A DNA stretch of 32,770 nt from Dehalococcoidia bacterium (GCA_011170325.1 DUEX01000042.1:1-32770), one strand, 5' to 3'. Numbered from the stretch's first letter, positions 19,603 through 28,802 are shown. Notes: generated by a model not told the origin, from the sequence alone. Numbers and translations are program-made.

Positions 19603-20778
19603 ATGGCGATGAAATCATCCGTTTTCAAAAAGAAATTGGGCATAGTTTTACTTATGCTGGCCATAATAACTATGCTGGGCAGTGCCTGTGGTCCGGGCCA
19701 AGCACCACCTGCAGCACCGTCACCGCCGGGGCAGGGGGGTAATCAGCCACCGACAATCTCAAGCCTGACGGCAACGCATACTCAGGTTTATCCTTCAGGT
19801 AACACTGAAATCCGATGCGTTGCCTCAGACCCAGATGGTGATAAGGTTAACTTTAAGTGGTCATGTACTGGTGGCAGCTTCACTGGTGTTGGAGAAATCG
19901 TTACCTGGAAGGCCTCGGAGAATTACGGCTCTTATGACGTCACAGTTACTGTGGAAGATGGCAAGGGTGGTACCACGCAGGCCACTTTGACCTTGAGCGT
20001 GGTGGCTAACCAGAATCCGCAGATTTCCAGTCTGGTTGCCGACCCATCTACAGCCCTGCCTAAGGGCAGTTCGACAATTACCTGCGTTGCCACTGACCCC
20101 GACGGGGATGAGGTTAGATATAGCTGGTCAGCTAGCGAGGGCAATGTAACCGGTGTAGGCAACAAGGTTACTTGGGTGGCGCCGAATAAAGATGGAACTT
20201 TTGACATTACAGTCCTCGTCAGCGACGGCAAGGGCGGCGAGACTACAGGGTATGTCTCGGTTACTGTGTCTGCAGCTAGAAAAACGGTGACTATCCCTGT
20301 GGTTCAAGAGGAAACTGGCACGGTATCTTCCGATGGAGATAGGGATACTTCCAAGACTATGGCCGGAGATGATGATAAAAATGTTGGCTACCGTGCTTTT
20401 TGGAGCTTTGACATTTGGAGTTTGGTAGGCACTGAGATACAAGACGCCAAGCTGGCTTTCACTACCAAGAGTAAAGCTGGTGACCCCTTCCCGAGCACCA
20501 CAGGACTTAGCGGGTTACGGTTGTGGAAAGTTAACTATGGTCGGGGAGGCTTGCCTGAGTTTGGTATAACTGGCGGTAAGATGGACAGTGTAGCTGCGGT
20601 TGTGACTAAACTACCCACTGTGATAGATGTAACTCCGGAGATAACCCATTTTGTCAAGGCAAGCAGCGATCGTTTTCAGGTAGAAGCTCTGTTTATGAAG
20701 ATAACTAATGGCAACGGTGTTGCTGAGTGGATTGAGTGGTCAGAAGTTACTCTCGAAGTTACTTATTCAGAGAGATAA
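19603..20778 (+). CDS. Lipoprotein with two PKD/cadherin-like repeats and a C-terminal DNRLRE/CBM-like beta domain
   Basis: Lipobox-like LGSAC; two copies of the ..IRC/TCVASDPDGDxVxxxWS.. repeat; C-terminal YRAFWSFDIWSLVGTEIQDAKLAFTTKS resembles DNRLRE-type domains. Confidence 0.8.
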   Translation: MAMKSSVFKKKLGIVLLMLAIITMLGSACGPGQAPPAAPSPPGQGGNQPPTISSLTATHTQVYPSGNTEIRCVASDPDGDKVNFKWSCTGGSFTGVGEIVTWKASENYGSYDVTVTVEDGKGGTTQATLTLSVVANQNPQISSLVADPSTALPKGSSTITCVATDPDGDEVRYSWSASEGNVTGVGNKVTWVAPNKDGTFDITVLVSDGKGGETTGYVSVTVSAARKTVTIPVVQEETGTVSSDGDRDTSKTMAGDDDKNVGYRAFWSFDIWSLVGTEIQDAKLAFTTKSKAGDPFPSTTGLSGLRLWKVNYGRGGLPEFGITGGKMDSVAAVVTKLPTVIDVTPEITHFVKASSDRFQVEALFMKITNGNGVAEWIEWSEVTLEVTYSER

Positions 20779-20794
20779 CACTTGCTGATTTTTT

Positions 20795-20848
20795 GAGGGC
20801 TAAATTATATAAGGCAGCCTTAAGGCTGCCTTATATAATTTAGCCCTC
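20795..20848. repeat. Perfect 54-bp palindrome (27-bp arms, no spacer)
   Basis: GAGGGCTAAATTATATAAGGCAGCCTT / AAGGCTGCCTTATATAATTTAGCCCTC; base-by-base reverse complement. Confidence 0.97.
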
Positions 20849-20853
20849 CGACT

Positions 20854-20882
20854 TTGACATATTATTGCCATGGTGGTAAATT
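20854..20882 (+). promoter_or_regulatory. Candidate sigma-70-like promoter for hrcA-grpE-dnaK
   Basis: TTGACA (20854-20859), 17-bp spacer, TAAATT (20877-20882), just upstream of CIRCE. Confidence 0.6.
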
Positions 20883-20891
20883 ATTATTGAG

Positions 20892-20918
20892 TTAGCAGTC
20901 TTAGACGGAGAGTGCTAA
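20892..20918 (+). promoter_or_regulatory. CIRCE operator (HrcA binding site)
   Basis: TTAGCAGTC-N9-GAGTGCTAA; one mismatch to consensus TTAGCACTC-N9-GAGTGCTAA; directly upstream of hrcA. Confidence 0.95.
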
Positions 20919-20920
20919 AG

Positions 20921-21952
20921 ATGAGTGTAGGTTTAATTGCAAGAAGAGAGGCCATCCTTAAGATAATAGTTGGCGAGTATATTGCCACGGCAGTGCCTGT
21001 AGCCTCGGAGACTATTTTCCGTAGTTATCGGCTGGGGGTGAGTCCAGCGACTATTCGTAATGACATGGCATATTTGGAAGAGGAAGGCTATATTACCCGG
21101 CCTTATACATCGGCTGGCAGTGTACCTCTGGATAAAGGTTACCGCTATTATGTAGAGTCGTTAGCTGGGGATATCAAGCTTTCTGTGGATGAGCAGCATC
21201 ATATTCGCAATCTTTTTTATGAGGTGGAGGAGGAGTTTGAGAGATGGCTGAAGCTGGGGGCAGTTCTTGTGTCACGCATAGTTAGGAACGCAGCTTTGGT
21301 TACTTTTCCTAAGGCAAGCCAATGCCGATTCAAGCACTTGGAGCTGGTATCCGTACATGAATTCCTGACTCTGCTGGTCTTGGTACTGAGTGAAGCTATA
21401 CTCAAGCGGCAGCTTTTGTCTTTCGACGAGCCGGTAACTCAGGAGCAGTTAACCGGTCTGGCTAGTAAATTAAATGTTATTTATTCAGGGTTGACTGGCT
21501 CAGAGATTTCAGCTAGGAAGCTGGAGCTTTCCGCTGAAGAGGAGCGGGTGACTGAGGCTGTGGTGGACATAATGGCTGCTGAAGATGAGATGGAATACGA
21601 TGAACCTTATCTTGAAGGGTTACGTTTGATGCTGGGTCAGCCTGAGTTTGTTGAAAAGGACAGGATGTTGGGTATTATGGAGCTAATGGAGGCAAAAGAT
21701 TGGCTTAGACCTGTGCTTTTCCAGCGGTCAGGTGGGGAGGGAGTTCAGGTGGTGATCGGTGAAGAGAACCAGGACGAGGCACTGCGGGATTTAAGCTTGG
21801 TTTTCAGTCGCTATGGTATTCCTCACAAAGTTGGTGGCACTATTGTGGTGATTGGTCCAACTCGAATGGATTACCGCCGGGCTATTTCCGCGGTGGGCTG
21901 TGTGTCAGAAGTGTTAAGCGATTTGGTATCTGGAGTTTGCCGCGGCGATTAG
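20921..21952 (+). CDS. hrcA: Heat-inducible transcription repressor HrcA
   Basis: LIARREAILKIIVGEYIATAVPVASETI...GVSPATIRNDMAYLEEEGYITRPYTSAGSVPLDKGYRYYV. The track's GTG 20912 lies inside CIRCE, so ATG 20921 is preferred. Confidence 0.95.
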   Translation: MSVGLIARREAILKIIVGEYIATAVPVASETIFRSYRLGVSPATIRNDMAYLEEEGYITRPYTSAGSVPLDKGYRYYVESLAGDIKLSVDEQHHIRNLFYEVEEEFERWLKLGAVLVSRIVRNAALVTFPKASQCRFKHLELVSVHEFLTLLVLVLSEAILKRQLLSFDEPVTQEQLTGLASKLNVIYSGLTGSEISARKLELSAEEERVTEAVVDIMAAEDEMEYDEPYLEGLRLMLGQPEFVEKDRMLGIMELMEAKDWLRPVLFQRSGGEGVQVVIGEENQDEALRDLSLVFSRYGIPHKVGGTIVVIGPTRMDYRRAISAVGCVSEVLSDLVSGVCRGD

Positions 21953-21976
21953 AATTGCTGGATAAGGGGGTTTAGA

Positions 21977-22534
21977 TTGACTGAAGAAGACAAAGTGGTA
22001 TCTGAGAACGAAGTGTCTGAAATAGCTGGGGCTGAGGAGGTGAATGTTGAGGGCTTGAAGCAGACTTTAGCTGAGGAGAAGGCAAAAGCTGAGAAATATC
22101 TAACTAACTGGCAGAGAGCTGAGGCTGACTTCAGCAATTATAAGAAGCGTGCTGAGCAGGAAAAGAGTGAGCTGGCCGATTTTGCTAATGCTATGCCCAT
22201 TCTTAATCTATTACCAGTGTTAGATGATTTGGAGCGGGCTTTTGTCTCGTTGTCTCCAAAGTTGGCGGGGCTTACTTGGGTTGATGGTATCAGGCTCATT
22301 CATCGCAAGCTTCAGGCGGTTCTGGAAGCACAAGGACTGGCTGAAATCAAGGCTGTAGGTCAGCCCTTTGACCCTAGCCTTCATGAGGCGGTGATGTATC
22401 AGGAGGGAGAGGAAGGGATCGTCATTGATGAGGTTCAGAAGGGATATAAATTGAAAGATAGGGTGCTTCGGCCAAGTCTGGTGGTGGTGGGCAAAGGCAA
22501 AGAGGGGAAGGCTGAGGAAGCAACCGAGACATAG
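21977..22534 (+). CDS. grpE: GrpE nucleotide exchange factor
   Basis: EKYLTNWQRAEADFSNYKKRAEQEKSE, LPVLDDLERAF, FDPSLHEAVM, GYKLKDRVLRPSLVVVGKG; TTG start. Confidence 0.95.
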   Translation: MTEEDKVVSENEVSEIAGAEEVNVEGLKQTLAEEKAKAEKYLTNWQRAEADFSNYKKRAEQEKSELADFANAMPILNLLPVLDDLERAFVSLSPKLAGLTWVDGIRLIHRKLQAVLEAQGLAEIKAVGQPFDPSLHEAVMYQEGEEGIVIDEVQKGYKLKDRVLRPSLVVVGKGKEGKAEEATET

Positions 22535-22562
22535 TGAGAGATTTATTTAGGAGGAGAAGAAC

Positions 22563-24473
22563 ATGGGCAGAACAGTAGGGATTGATTTGGGGACTACATT
22601 CAGTCTGGTGGCGGTTATTGAAGGAGGTGAGCCGACAATTATCCCAAATGTTGAGGGCGAAAGGCTTACTCCCTCAGTAGTAGCCATTGATAAGAAGGGT
22701 GAACGTCTAGTTGGGTTATTGGCAAAACGTCAAGCGGTTACCAATCCGGAGAATACTATTTTCAGCATCAAGCGGCTAATGGGACGCAAGTTCAAGGACT
22801 CTGAAGTCCAGTATGATATAAAGCGGTTGCCCTATAAGATAGTCGAGGCAGCCAATGGCGATGCCAAAGTGGTGATGGGGGGTAAGGAATACACTCCACC
22901 GGAAATCTCGGCTATGATTTTGCAGAAGCTGAAAATTGATGCTGAAGCTTACCTTGGTGATAAAGTTACTGATGCTGTGATTACAGTGCCGGCTTATTTC
23001 AATGACAGCCAGCGACAGGCGACAAAGGATGCTGGAACTATCGCCGGAATGAACGTACTGCGCATCATCAATGAGCCCACAGCCTCATCTTTGGCTTATG
23101 GACTGGATAGAAAACAAGAGGAAACTATTGCTGTTTACGATCTTGGTGGTGGTACCTTTGACATTTCCATTCTTGAGCTTGGCGAAGGCACTTTTCAGGT
23201 CAAGTCGACTAGCGGTGACACTCATCTTGGCGGTGATGACATTGACCAGAGAATCATGGACTGGCTATGTGATGAGTTCAAGAAGGAAGCGGGCATAGAT
23301 TTGAAGCAAGACAAAATGGCGTTGCAGCGGCTAAAGGACGCTGCTGAGAAAGCGAAGCGCGAGTTATCTACAGTAGCTCAGACAGAGGTAAACTTACCTT
23401 TCATTACGGCTGATGCTTCCGGTCCCAAGCACCTGAATATAACTCTGCCCCGGGCTAAGCTGGAGCAAATGTCGATTGACTTGCTGGAAAAGAGCATAGA
23501 ACCTTGCCGTCAGGCTCTAACTGATGCCGGTCTTACTGCGGCCCAAATCAGTGATGTTATTCTGGTTGGCGGTCAAACCAGAATGCCCAAAGTTCAGGAT
23601 ACAGTGCGCCAGTTCTTTGGTAGAGAGCCGATTAAAGGTATCAATCCAGATGAGGCCGTAGCTTTAGGGGCAGCTATTCAGGCTGGTGTGCTCAAAGGAG
23701 ACGTAAGGGAGGTGCTCCTGCTTGATGTTACGCCGCTTACTTTAGGCATAGAGACTCTTGGTGCAGTAGCTACGCCACTCATCCCGCGTAATACTACTAT
23801 TCCGACTTCAAAGAGCCAAATTTTCAGCACGGCGGCTGATAACCAGCCCAGCGTAGAAATCCATGTGCTTCAGGGAGAGCGTTCGATGGCGGCTGATAAT
23901 CGGACTTTGGGGCGTTTTATGCTTGACGGCATTTTGCCAGCGCCGAGAGGTGTACCCCAAATTGAAGTTACCTTTGATATTGATGCCAATGGCATTTTGA
24001 ATGTTCGGGCCCAAGACAAAGGCACGGGGAAGGAGCAGAAGATCACTATCACTGCTTCTAGCGGTCTGAGCAAGGATGAGGTGGAGAAGATGGCGGGGGA
24101 TGCTGAAGCCCATGCTGCTGAGGATGCTAAAAAGAAAGAAGAGGTGGAAACTCGCAACATGGCTGATACCTTGGTCTATACCGCTGAACGAACCCTGCGT
24201 GAACAAGGGGACAAGATTCCTGCTGACTTGAAGCAGGAGGTAGATGGCAAGATAGCAGCGGTGCGTTCAGCTCTTCAGGGCACGGATATAAATTATGTTC
24301 AGAGCACTGTGCGAGAGCTGTCTGAAGTGATGCAAAAAATCGGTGCTGCAGTTTATCAGCAGGCTGCGCCGCCACCGCCCGGTGGCGAAACTCCCTCAGG
24401 TGATGAGGGTGCCGGTGGTGAAGGCCCTGGTGGCGAAGAGGGTACTGTAGAGGGCGAGTTCAGAGAAGTGTAG
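22563..24473 (+). CDS. dnaK: Molecular chaperone DnaK
   Basis: [65 protein letters not shown]. Confidence 0.98.
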   Translation: MGRTVGIDLGTTFSLVAVIEGGEPTIIPNVEGERLTPSVVAIDKKGERLVGLLAKRQAVTNPENTIFSIKRLMGRKFKDSEVQYDIKRLPYKIVEAANGDAKVVMGGKEYTPPEISAMILQKLKIDAEAYLGDKVTDAVITVPAYFNDSQRQATKDAGTIAGMNVLRIINEPTASSLAYGLDRKQEETIAVYDLGGGTFDISILELGEGTFQVKSTSGDTHLGGDDIDQRIMDWLCDEFKKEAGIDLKQDKMALQRLKDAAEKAKRELSTVAQTEVNLPFITADASGPKHLNITLPRAKLEQMSIDLLEKSIEPCRQALTDAGLTAAQISDVILVGGQTRMPKVQDTVRQFFGREPIKGINPDEAVALGAAIQAGVLKGDVREVLLLDVTPLTLGIETLGAVATPLIPRNTTIPTSKSQIFSTAADNQPSVEIHVLQGERSMAADNRTLGRFMLDGILPAPRGVPQIEVTFDIDANGILNVRAQDKGTGKEQKITITASSGLSKDEVEKMAGDAEAHAAEDAKKKEEVETRNMADTLVYTAERTLREQGDKIPADLKQEVDGKIAAVRSALQGTDINYVQSTVRELSEVMQKIGAAVYQQAAPPPPGGETPSGDEGAGGEGPGGEEGTVEGEFREV

Positions 24474-24507
24474 GATAGCCGTATCCCTTATATATTTGTA
24501 ATCGAAC

Positions 24508-24540
24508 CGGCGGATGTTGTCATCAGTAGACAACCCGCCG
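24508..24540 (+). terminator. Terminator-like stem-loop downstream of dnaK
   Basis: CGGCGG-AT-GTTGTC / GACAAC-CCGCCG with a 2-nt bulge; weak T tract after it. Confidence 0.5.
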
Positions 24541-24609
24541 CTTCCATTCTTAACATGTGTGCAAACATATCTGGAAATAATACCTTACATAAGGTTTTGG
24601 GTGAGCGAC

Positions 24610-24773
24610 AATCCGTGAATACAGGGTCAAGAGGCTCACATTCGGGATGAATCCGCGAATTTAGGTGTCATTGCGGGGAGCAGGGGCAACGAAGCAATCT
24701 CGGAGGAAGGATATAACCATGGATTGTTTCGCTCCGCTCGCAATGATGAAGGAAGGACTTGCACTCACGGATT
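24610..24773. repeat. MITE-like nested inverted repeat
   Basis: 9-bp terminal inverted repeats AATCCGTGA (24610-24618) and TCACGGATT (24765-24773), enclosing an imperfect inverted repeat GTCATTGCG...GCAATGAT (24667-24747). Confidence 0.6.
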
Positions 24774-24858
24774 AAGAATGAACAATAGGTATTGACAGCA
24801 TATTTTAAGAACCAGTAGTATAGTACAAATTTTTGCACAGAGGGAGGATGTGTTTGAT

Positions 24859-25014
24859 ATGGCGAAAAAAAATATAGCTATAAGTGGTTTGGCTATGGGG
24901 ATTATAGCTATAGTGGCTGGTGTTTTGGTTCTGGCATGGCCTGGTTCGTTATACTGGATTGTTGGCATTTTTCTTATTGTGTGGGGCATCTTGGCTGTTA
25001 TTGGAAGGCGTTAG
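24859..25014 (+). CDS. Small two-helix membrane protein (DUF3096-like)
   Basis: 51 aa MAKKNIAISGLAMGIIAIVAGVLVLAWPGSLYWIVGIFLIVWGILAVIGRR; below ORF-track cutoff. Confidence 0.65.
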   Translation: MAKKNIAISGLAMGIIAIVAGVLVLAWPGSLYWIVGIFLIVWGILAVIGRR

Positions 25015-25048
25015 TATCTAAATTTAGGTGAAAGGAGGTAGTATTCTT

Positions 25049-25192
25049 ATGTTTGCTGTAAGTGGTTTGATAATGGGCATACTAACCCTCATATTCGGCA
25101 TCATAGTCATGATTTTTCCTAGAATACTCAACTATCTAGTAGGGATTTGGCTTATTATAATGGGGATAGTGGCCATCATCGCGGCTGTGTAA
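25049..25192 (+). CDS. Small two-helix membrane protein (DUF3096-like), tandem paralogue
   Basis: 47 aa MFAVSGLIMGILTLIFGIIVMIFPRILNYLVGIWLIIMGIVAIIAAV; preceded by GAAAGGAGG; below ORF-track cutoff. Confidence 0.75.
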   Translation: MFAVSGLIMGILTLIFGIIVMIFPRILNYLVGIWLIIMGIVAIIAAV

Positions 25193-25260
25193 CTTGATAG
25201 AAATCTAAAAGCTTATCAGTTTTGGCTTTGTTTCTGCTAATGGCTGTGCTACACTGAGAT

Positions 25261-26028
25261 GTGCTTTACTTTGGCACCTCTGGTTTCAGCTACAATGATT
25301 GGGTAGGTAACTTTTATCCTCGGGGTATGCCACGGCGGGAGTGGCTTAGTTACTATGCTCGGGAATTCAGTGCTTTGGAGCTGAATTCTACTTTTTACGC
25401 TTTGCCAAGGCTTTCTATTCTAGAAGCTATGATTGATAAGACTGGAGAAGGCTTCTTGTTTTCAGTTAAGGCAAATCAGGAGATGACGCATCAGTGTCAG
25501 CATGACAAGAGGGTTTTTGTGGCTTTTATCCATATGCTTCAGCCTTTTATTGATGCTGGTAAGCTAGGCTGTGTGTTGGCTCAGTTTCCTTATAGTTTTG
25601 GCTTCAGCCGCCAGAATTGGGATTACCTCGAGCTTTTTCGGGAATGGCTGAGAGATTTACCGGTGGTTGTAGAATTTCGCAATGCCCGGTGGCTAAAGTT
25701 AGAGGTCTTTGACTGGTTACGTAGCTATAACCTTGGTTTCTGCTGTGTTGATGAGCCGCAGTTGCCCAAGTTGCTACCATCAGTAGCTGAAGTTACCAGC
25801 AATATCGGCTATATACGCTTTCACGGGCGTAATGCAGTTAAGTGGTGGCAACATGAGCATGCTTACGAAAGGTATGATTATACTTATTCAGCCGAGGAGC
25901 TGGGAGATTGGCTGCCTAAGGTAGGCAAACTAGATAGCTTGACTGAAAAGACTTTTATCTTCGCTAATAATCACTGGAGGGGACAAGCGATAGGTACTAT
26001 CCGCCAGCTTCGGTCAATGGTTGACTAG
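25261..26028 (+). CDS. DUF72 domain-containing protein
   Basis: LYFGTSGFSYNDWVGNFYPRGMPRREWLSYYAREFSALELNSTFY, VEFRNARW, YIRFHGRN: DUF72 (YecE-type) hallmarks. Confidence 0.92.
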   Translation: MLYFGTSGFSYNDWVGNFYPRGMPRREWLSYYAREFSALELNSTFYALPRLSILEAMIDKTGEGFLFSVKANQEMTHQCQHDKRVFVAFIHMLQPFIDAGKLGCVLAQFPYSFGFSRQNWDYLELFREWLRDLPVVVEFRNARWLKLEVFDWLRSYNLGFCCVDEPQLPKLLPSVAEVTSNIGYIRFHGRNAVKWWQHEHAYERYDYTYSAEELGDWLPKVGKLDSLTEKTFIFANNHWRGQAIGTIRQLRSMVD

Positions 26029-26072
26029 CTTGCTTTCTTTGCTAGCATAGATTAGAATAGGTTATATAAATT

Positions 26073-26468
26073 ATGTTAAGACAGGTTTGTGAAATGGCTG
26101 ATTTTGCTGAGCTTTATGAGCGGTTAAAAGAAGAGCGGGTGCAGCTCAATGATGAGCTGGAGCAGATAGAGGCTAAGATTCGGCCGATTAATGAAAGGCG
26201 AGAGGGGAGTCCCTTTGGTAAAAGGGAGGAGGAGGCCACCGAAGCCTTCGAGTTGGAGAGAAGGCTGGCCTTAGAGAAACGGCTAATGGATGCTCTGGCT
26301 GAGGTGGAGCACGCTCTGGAGAAATATGAAGCTGGTAGTTATGGTATATGTGACCGTTGTGGTCAGCCGATAGAGCCAGCTAGACTTGAGGCGCTACCCC
26401 AAGCAAGTTTGTGCCTGGATTGCAAGGCGAGCCAGATGAAGAATGCCAGGAGTAGATTGGAACGGTAG
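26073..26468 (+). CDS. TraR/DksA-family zinc finger protein
   Basis: C-terminal CDRCGQPIEPARLEALPQASLCLDC zinc finger after a coiled coil. Possible start MADFAELY at 26094. Confidence 0.85.
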   Translation: MLRQVCEMADFAELYERLKEERVQLNDELEQIEAKIRPINERREGSPFGKREEEATEAFELERRLALEKRLMDALAEVEHALEKYEAGSYGICDRCGQPIEPARLEALPQASLCLDCKASQMKNARSRLER

Positions 26469-26961
26469 TGGGCGACGAGGGGGTATATTCCTATTTATTG
26501 CTGCCTTTGTGGTGGTGGTAGACCAGATAAGCAAGCTATGGGTTAGGTCTCATTTACTACCCGGGGAATCATTCCCAGAAGTTGGTTTTCTACGCTTGAC
26601 CTATGTGCAGAACACTGGCTCTGCCTTTGGTCTATTTGCTAATCAAGCTTTCCTATTAAGCCTCATCGCCATAGTTGGGTTAGTAGTTATTCTGCTATTT
26701 TATCGTTATCTTTCTGAGTCTAACATTTTGGGTAACTTAGCTTTGGGTCTGGTTTTTGGCGGTGCTGTGGGCAATCTGATAGACCGTCTTCGCCTTGGTT
26801 ATGTTACTGATTTTATTGATGTTCGCCTATGGCATGATTTTCACTGGCCAGCATTTAATGTTGCCGACTCAGCCATAACGGTCGGTACTATCGCTCTTGC
26901 TTGTTTCATTTTCTTGGCGTTGAAAAAGGAGAATGGTCATCCCTCTGGAGCCAGAAGTTAG
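26443..26961 (+). CDS. lspA: Lipoprotein signal peptidase II
   Basis: VVVDQISKLWVRSHL, YVQNTGSAFGLF, GGAVGNLIDRLRLGYVTDFIDVR, FNVADSAITVG: aspartyl protease motifs. Confidence 0.96.
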   Translation: MPGVDWNGSGRRGGIFLFIAAFVVVVDQISKLWVRSHLLPGESFPEVGFLRLTYVQNTGSAFGLFANQAFLLSLIAIVGLVVILLFYRYLSESNILGNLALGLVFGGAVGNLIDRLRLGYVTDFIDVRLWHDFHWPAFNVADSAITVGTIALACFIFLALKKENGHPSGARS

Positions 26962-27862
26962 AATACTTCAGGTTGCTGAATCAACAGTTCGTCTGGATAA
27001 GTATTTGGCTAAGGAATACCCTGAGTTATCGCGCTCTCGCCTTCAGAAGTTGATTGAGCAGGGCTATATTTTGGTTAACGGATGTGGAGCAAAGGCAAGC
27101 CAAAAATTGAACGTCGGAGATAAAATTTATGTTAGCTTGCCGCCCTCCCAACCGGTTCCCCTTATTGCTGAACCTATCCCACTAACCATAATTTATGAGG
27201 ATGATGACCTTATGGTAGTAGACAAGCCGGCTGGGTTAGCCACCCATCCGGCTCCGGGACATACTAGCCATACCTTGGTTAATGCCATCTTAGCCCATTG
27301 CCCTGATTTGGCTAAGTTCGGTGATGCAATGCGACCGGGAATAGTTCACCGCTTGGACAAGGATACTTCAGGGCTAATGATTATTGCCAAGAATAACTCT
27401 GCTCAGCAATATTTGATCAATCAGTTCAAAGCTCGGTTGGTGTCCAAGGGTTATCTTGTCTTGGTTAGAGGTAAACTGAGTCCAATGCAGGGCATTATCG
27501 AAGCTCCTGTCGGGCGCGACCCAGCTAATCGCAAACGTATGGCAGTGGTAACTGGGGGTAGACAAGCTAGGACCAGCTACCGGGTTAAGAAATATCTCGG
27601 TGATTACACCTTGCTTGAGGTTACCACTGAGACTGGGCGGACTCATCAGATACGAGTTCATTTGTCAGCCATTGGATATCCGGTTATTGGCGACCCAGTT
27701 TATGGTGTTAAGTCGGCCTATCTTAAGCGACAGTTTGTCCATGCGCACCGCTTGGGTTTCTGTTTGCCAGCTGGTGGAGAATATCGAGAGTTTACCTGTG
27801 AATTAGCTTCAGACTTGAGGCAAGCTCTCACTCTTATATGTCCGAGTCAAAACTCAATTTAG
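26933..27862 (+). CDS. RluA/RluD-family pseudouridine synthase
   Basis: S4 domain VRLDKYLAKEYPELSRSRLQKLIEQG; catalytic GIVHRLDKDTSGLMIIAKN; GRTHQIRVHLSAIGYPVIGDPVYG. Confidence 0.95.
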   Translation: MVIPLEPEVRILQVAESTVRLDKYLAKEYPELSRSRLQKLIEQGYILVNGCGAKASQKLNVGDKIYVSLPPSQPVPLIAEPIPLTIIYEDDDLMVVDKPAGLATHPAPGHTSHTLVNAILAHCPDLAKFGDAMRPGIVHRLDKDTSGLMIIAKNNSAQQYLINQFKARLVSKGYLVLVRGKLSPMQGIIEAPVGRDPANRKRMAVVTGGRQARTSYRVKKYLGDYTLLEVTTETGRTHQIRVHLSAIGYPVIGDPVYGVKSAYLKRQFVHAHRLGFCLPAGGEYREFTCELASDLRQALTLICPSQNSI

Positions 27863-27883
27863 GTTTTGAGTGTTGATTAATGG

Positions 27884-27900
27884 TGTAGCAATGTGCTACA
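27884..27900. other. Small perfect stem-loop in intergenic space
   Basis: TGTAGCA-ATG-TGCTACA, between the rluD-like gene and the 92-aa ORF. Confidence 0.4.
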
Positions 27901-27925
27901 TTGTAGTTAGTGCGGGGTATGTAAA

Positions 27926-28204
27926 ATGAAGGACGCTGATAGATCTTATAGCCAGCTTAAAAAGGAGCAGTTAGGGAGAGAGAGTGAGCTCCTGTCTCAG
28001 CTCTTGGGTAGTGTTAGTGAGTTAAAGGATTTGGCCACTTTTGAAGCCGATTTAGGCCTTCGGCGAAATGAGATTCTATTTAAGGTGACTGTGGAGATAG
28101 AGGATACCAGGAATGCCTTAAAGCAAGCTGAGCAGCTAGTTGACCGGCTCAAGAAGCATCTAAGTCAGTTGGAAGGGCTACATCGCATCCTCACTAAGAA
28201 ATAA
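27926..28204 (+). CDS. Hypothetical coiled-coil protein
   Basis: 92 aa, charged and helical; ATG start; intact ORF in the intergenic gap. Confidence 0.55.
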   Translation: MKDADRSYSQLKKEQLGRESELLSQLLGSVSELKDLATFEADLGLRRNEILFKVTVEIEDTRNALKQAEQLVDRLKKHLSQLEGLHRILTKK

Positions 28205-28349
28205 GCTTTGCTAGTCAGACGCTAGTAGAATCCTCTTCGTTTCCCACAATGCTCTTGAATTCTAGATGGTTTGATGGCGGTAATTCGCTACACCTAGAAA
28301 TTGAAAGGGCTGGGTAGTAAAATTTAGTATGCCTTAAGAGGAGCCGGGA

Positions 28350-28802
28350 TTGGAAGAGAAGCCGAAAGAATATGCTTTGGAATATGCTGGTTTCTGGGTT
28401 AGGCTTGGAGCATGTATCATCGATGGTGTAATTCTGGGGCTTATAACTTGGATAATCACCTATATTTCTGTTGCTCTGATAGTCTGGGTGACAGTCGGGT
28501 TGATAATATCGGTTACTTATTTTTGTGGTTTCTGGGTATGGCGGGGCCAGACACCGGGGAAGATGGTGATGGGGATAAAGGTGATCTGCACTGGTAGTTC
28601 TCCCGTCACCTTGCCACAGGCTCTTCTCCGCTATTTAGGTTATATCGTCTCAGCGATGGTTCTGTTCATTGGCTTTATTTGGATTGCCTTTGATAGTCAC
28701 AAGCAGGGGATACATGATAAGATTGCTGATACCTATGTAGTAAAGCTGCCACTAAGGCAGGTGGTGTTAACGGAATCTTATGCCCGAGGCGGAGTTGGCT
28801 AA
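28350..28802 (+). CDS. RDD family membrane protein
   Basis: YAGFWVRLGACIIDGVILGLITW and GQTPGKMVMGIKV, LLRYLGYIVS, KQGIHDKIADTYVV: RDD pattern. Confidence 0.88.
   Translation: MEEKPKEYALEYAGFWVRLGACIIDGVILGLITWIITYISVALIVWVTVGLIISVTYFCGFWVWRGQTPGKMVMGIKVICTGSSPVTLPQALLRYLGYIVSAMVLFIGFIWIAFDSHKQGIHDKIADTYVVKLPLRQVVLTESYARGGVG

Noticed and set aside
20912-20920. GTG start for hrcA given by the ORF track
   Set aside because: The codon is inside the CIRCE right arm; ATG 20921 gives the normal HrcA N-terminus.
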